Source: Benthicola sp039584685 (GTDB taxonomy: Bacteria; Gemmatimonadota; Gemmatimonadetes; Palauibacterales; Palauibacteraceae). From it: 5,872 bases of DNA. Position 1 is the first letter of the stretch. Each line of letters starts with the position of its first letter. The position numbers were made by a program, and so were the translations under genes. Below, one piece after another: positions 5,072-5,872 of this stretch. The notes beneath the pieces were generated by a model. That model saw only the letters and a program-made list of their open reading frames with translations, was not told the DNA's origin and did not search any database. The stretch covers positions 1-5,872 of the forward strand of contig JBDGXI010000136.1 in the NCBI GenBank assembly GCA_039584685.1. The letters are read 5' to 3'.

Positions 5072-5872
5072 GTGTGTCTCCGATCAGTCGCTGCTTGCTC
5101 AGCGCCATCGGCGGCGCCAGGTCCGAGGCCAGGGGACGGAGGTGCAGAGAGTAGGCGTATTCGCCGTACGGCAACTGGTACTCCTCGAGCGGCTGCGCCC
5201 CCCAGCTGTTGTCTCCACCGACGCCTAGCTGCGCGAGGTCCATGTTCACGCTCACGAACTCGCGCTGCACGAGGTCGTACGTGTGCCTGCCCGTCTTCCT
5301 CGGACCCTCGTCCAGGTCCTCCTGCGTATGGCGGAGGGCGCTCCAGTCCAGCGTCGGCGCGCCGACGAGCAGCAGACCGAGCCCATGCCCGTCAGTCAGG
5401 GCCACCCAGCGTGCGGCCGTACGGTTGCCGTTTTCCTGCGGGCGGACGTACGGATAATAGAGATCCGCTGCCGTCGCCTCGTAGACGCCTACGGGGGACG
5501 ACGTGAAGCGGTCCCGGTAGTTCTCGTGCGGTCCCCGGCCGTACCAGGCGACGCGGTCGAAATCTCCGTTCACCCGCATGCTGAGGCCGAACCGCGGCAG
5601 GTCCGGTATCTCCGCCGTCGTCAGGGTCTCCGGATCCGGCACGAAGCGGCTCGTGATCCCGATGTCGCCCGTTCCGAGAACGGTGTACGACAGGGTGTGC
5701 GTCGCCAGCACCTCCGGCACCGTGAACGAGGACTCGATCCGGACTTCGGACGGTCTCACCCGCACGACTTCGATGGTCTCGAGCATCCGGAATCGGCTCG
5801 CCTCACGCCACATCGCCTGTCGCTGTGGCATCCGGTTTCCGTAGTCGTTGTCGGTCGGGGCGCGCCAGTAGT
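5055..5872 (-). CDS. lacZ: Beta-galactosidase, GH2 LacZ type, C-terminal part (5' end outside window)
   Basis: The last 271 codons of a GH2 enzyme that hydrolyses terminal beta-galactosides. The fragment opens with YWRAPTDNDYGNR, the conserved WRAPTDND element that begins the last beta-sandwich domain (Bgal_small_N) of LacZ proteins. Further hallmarks are AWYGRGPHENYRDR, YYPYVRPQENGNR and GVGGDNSWGAQ; the Trp in the last (codon 5202-5204) corresponds to the substrate-stacking W999 of E. coli LacZ. The catalytic glutamates are upstream of the window, so activity and cellular location cannot be judged: a signal peptide, if any, is out of view. The gene ends TAG at 5055-5057, inside the start of the GH109 gene. 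A short tail after the last conserved strand (from about LRPLASDLAPP) is unremarkable. Together with GH109 it would expose or release galactose and GalNAc from mixed glycans. Confidence 0.92.
   Translation of the reverse strand, partial: YWRAPTDNDYGNRMPQRQAMWREASRFRMLETIEVVRVRPSEVRIESSFTVPEVLATHTLSYTVLGTGDIGITSRFVPDPETLTTAEIPDLPRFGLSMRVNGDFDRVAWYGRGPHENYRDRFTSSPVGVYEATAADLYYPYVRPQENGNRTAARWVALTDGHGLGLLLVGAPTLDWSALRHTQEDLDEGPRKTGRHTYDLVQREFVSVNMDLAQLGVGGDNSWGAQPLEEYQLPYGEYAYSLHLRPLASDLAPPMALSKQRLIGDTHDATR
5077..5082 (-). promoter_or_regulatory. Ribosome-binding site of the GH109 gene, inside the lacZ coding end
   Basis: CGGAGA on the minus strand, with its GGAG core 6 nt before the ATG at 5071. 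The cls and DUF481 barrel genes show the same 6-nt spacing with AGGA, which supports all three chosen starts. The site lies in the last codons of lacZ, so ribosomes finishing lacZ terminate just past the GH109 start. Confidence 0.7.

Noticed and set aside
4394..5506. 370-codon plus-strand open frame opposite GH109 and lacZ
   Set aside because: It lies antisense to two genes with clear family motifs, its translation is rich in Arg/Ala/Pro/His with no recognisable domain, and long antisense frames are common in high-GC DNA.

Overview
The window is high-GC bacterial DNA in which every supportable gene lies on the minus strand, so transcription runs from coordinate 5872 towards 1. Gene packing is tight: a 17-nt overlap, a 5-nt gap and a 110-nt gap separate the first four genes. 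The proteins look Gram-negative: a Tat-exported oxidoreductase-fold enzyme and an outer-membrane beta-barrel. GC content, codon use and the mix of families would suit Gemmatimonadota or a similar environmental lineage, but no phylogenetic marker is present, so this is only a guess.

Region 5872-2734 plus galK looks like a sugar-scavenging operon. In order of transcription it holds (1) the C-terminal 271 residues of a GH2 LacZ-type beta-galactosidase, (2) a complete Tat-exported GH109-type, NAD-dependent alpha-N-acetylgalactosaminidase whose active-site residues are all present, (3) a DUF481-type outer-membrane barrel with a Sec signal peptide, and (4) a GHMP sugar kinase. The kinase is annotated galK, but several of its motifs resemble eukaryotic GALK2 (GalNAc kinase). 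Together these would release galactose and/or GalNAc from glycans and phosphorylate the sugar at C1. This is the most interesting functional reading of the window, and it is an inference.

Region 1530-1 shows decay or rearrangement. Directly after the galK stop is the last part of an mscL gene (second membrane helix plus cytoplasmic helix). Its start and first membrane helix are missing. After a 148-nt gap comes a cardiolipin synthase (cls) running off the window edge. It carries an exact 43-bp tandem duplication at 350-435 that shifts the frame; with one copy removed, the reading frame is a textbook Cls. Either two lesions have accumulated in neighbouring membrane genes or this end of the contig has assembly faults.

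No RNA gene, CRISPR array, insertion sequence or convincing rho-independent terminator was seen.
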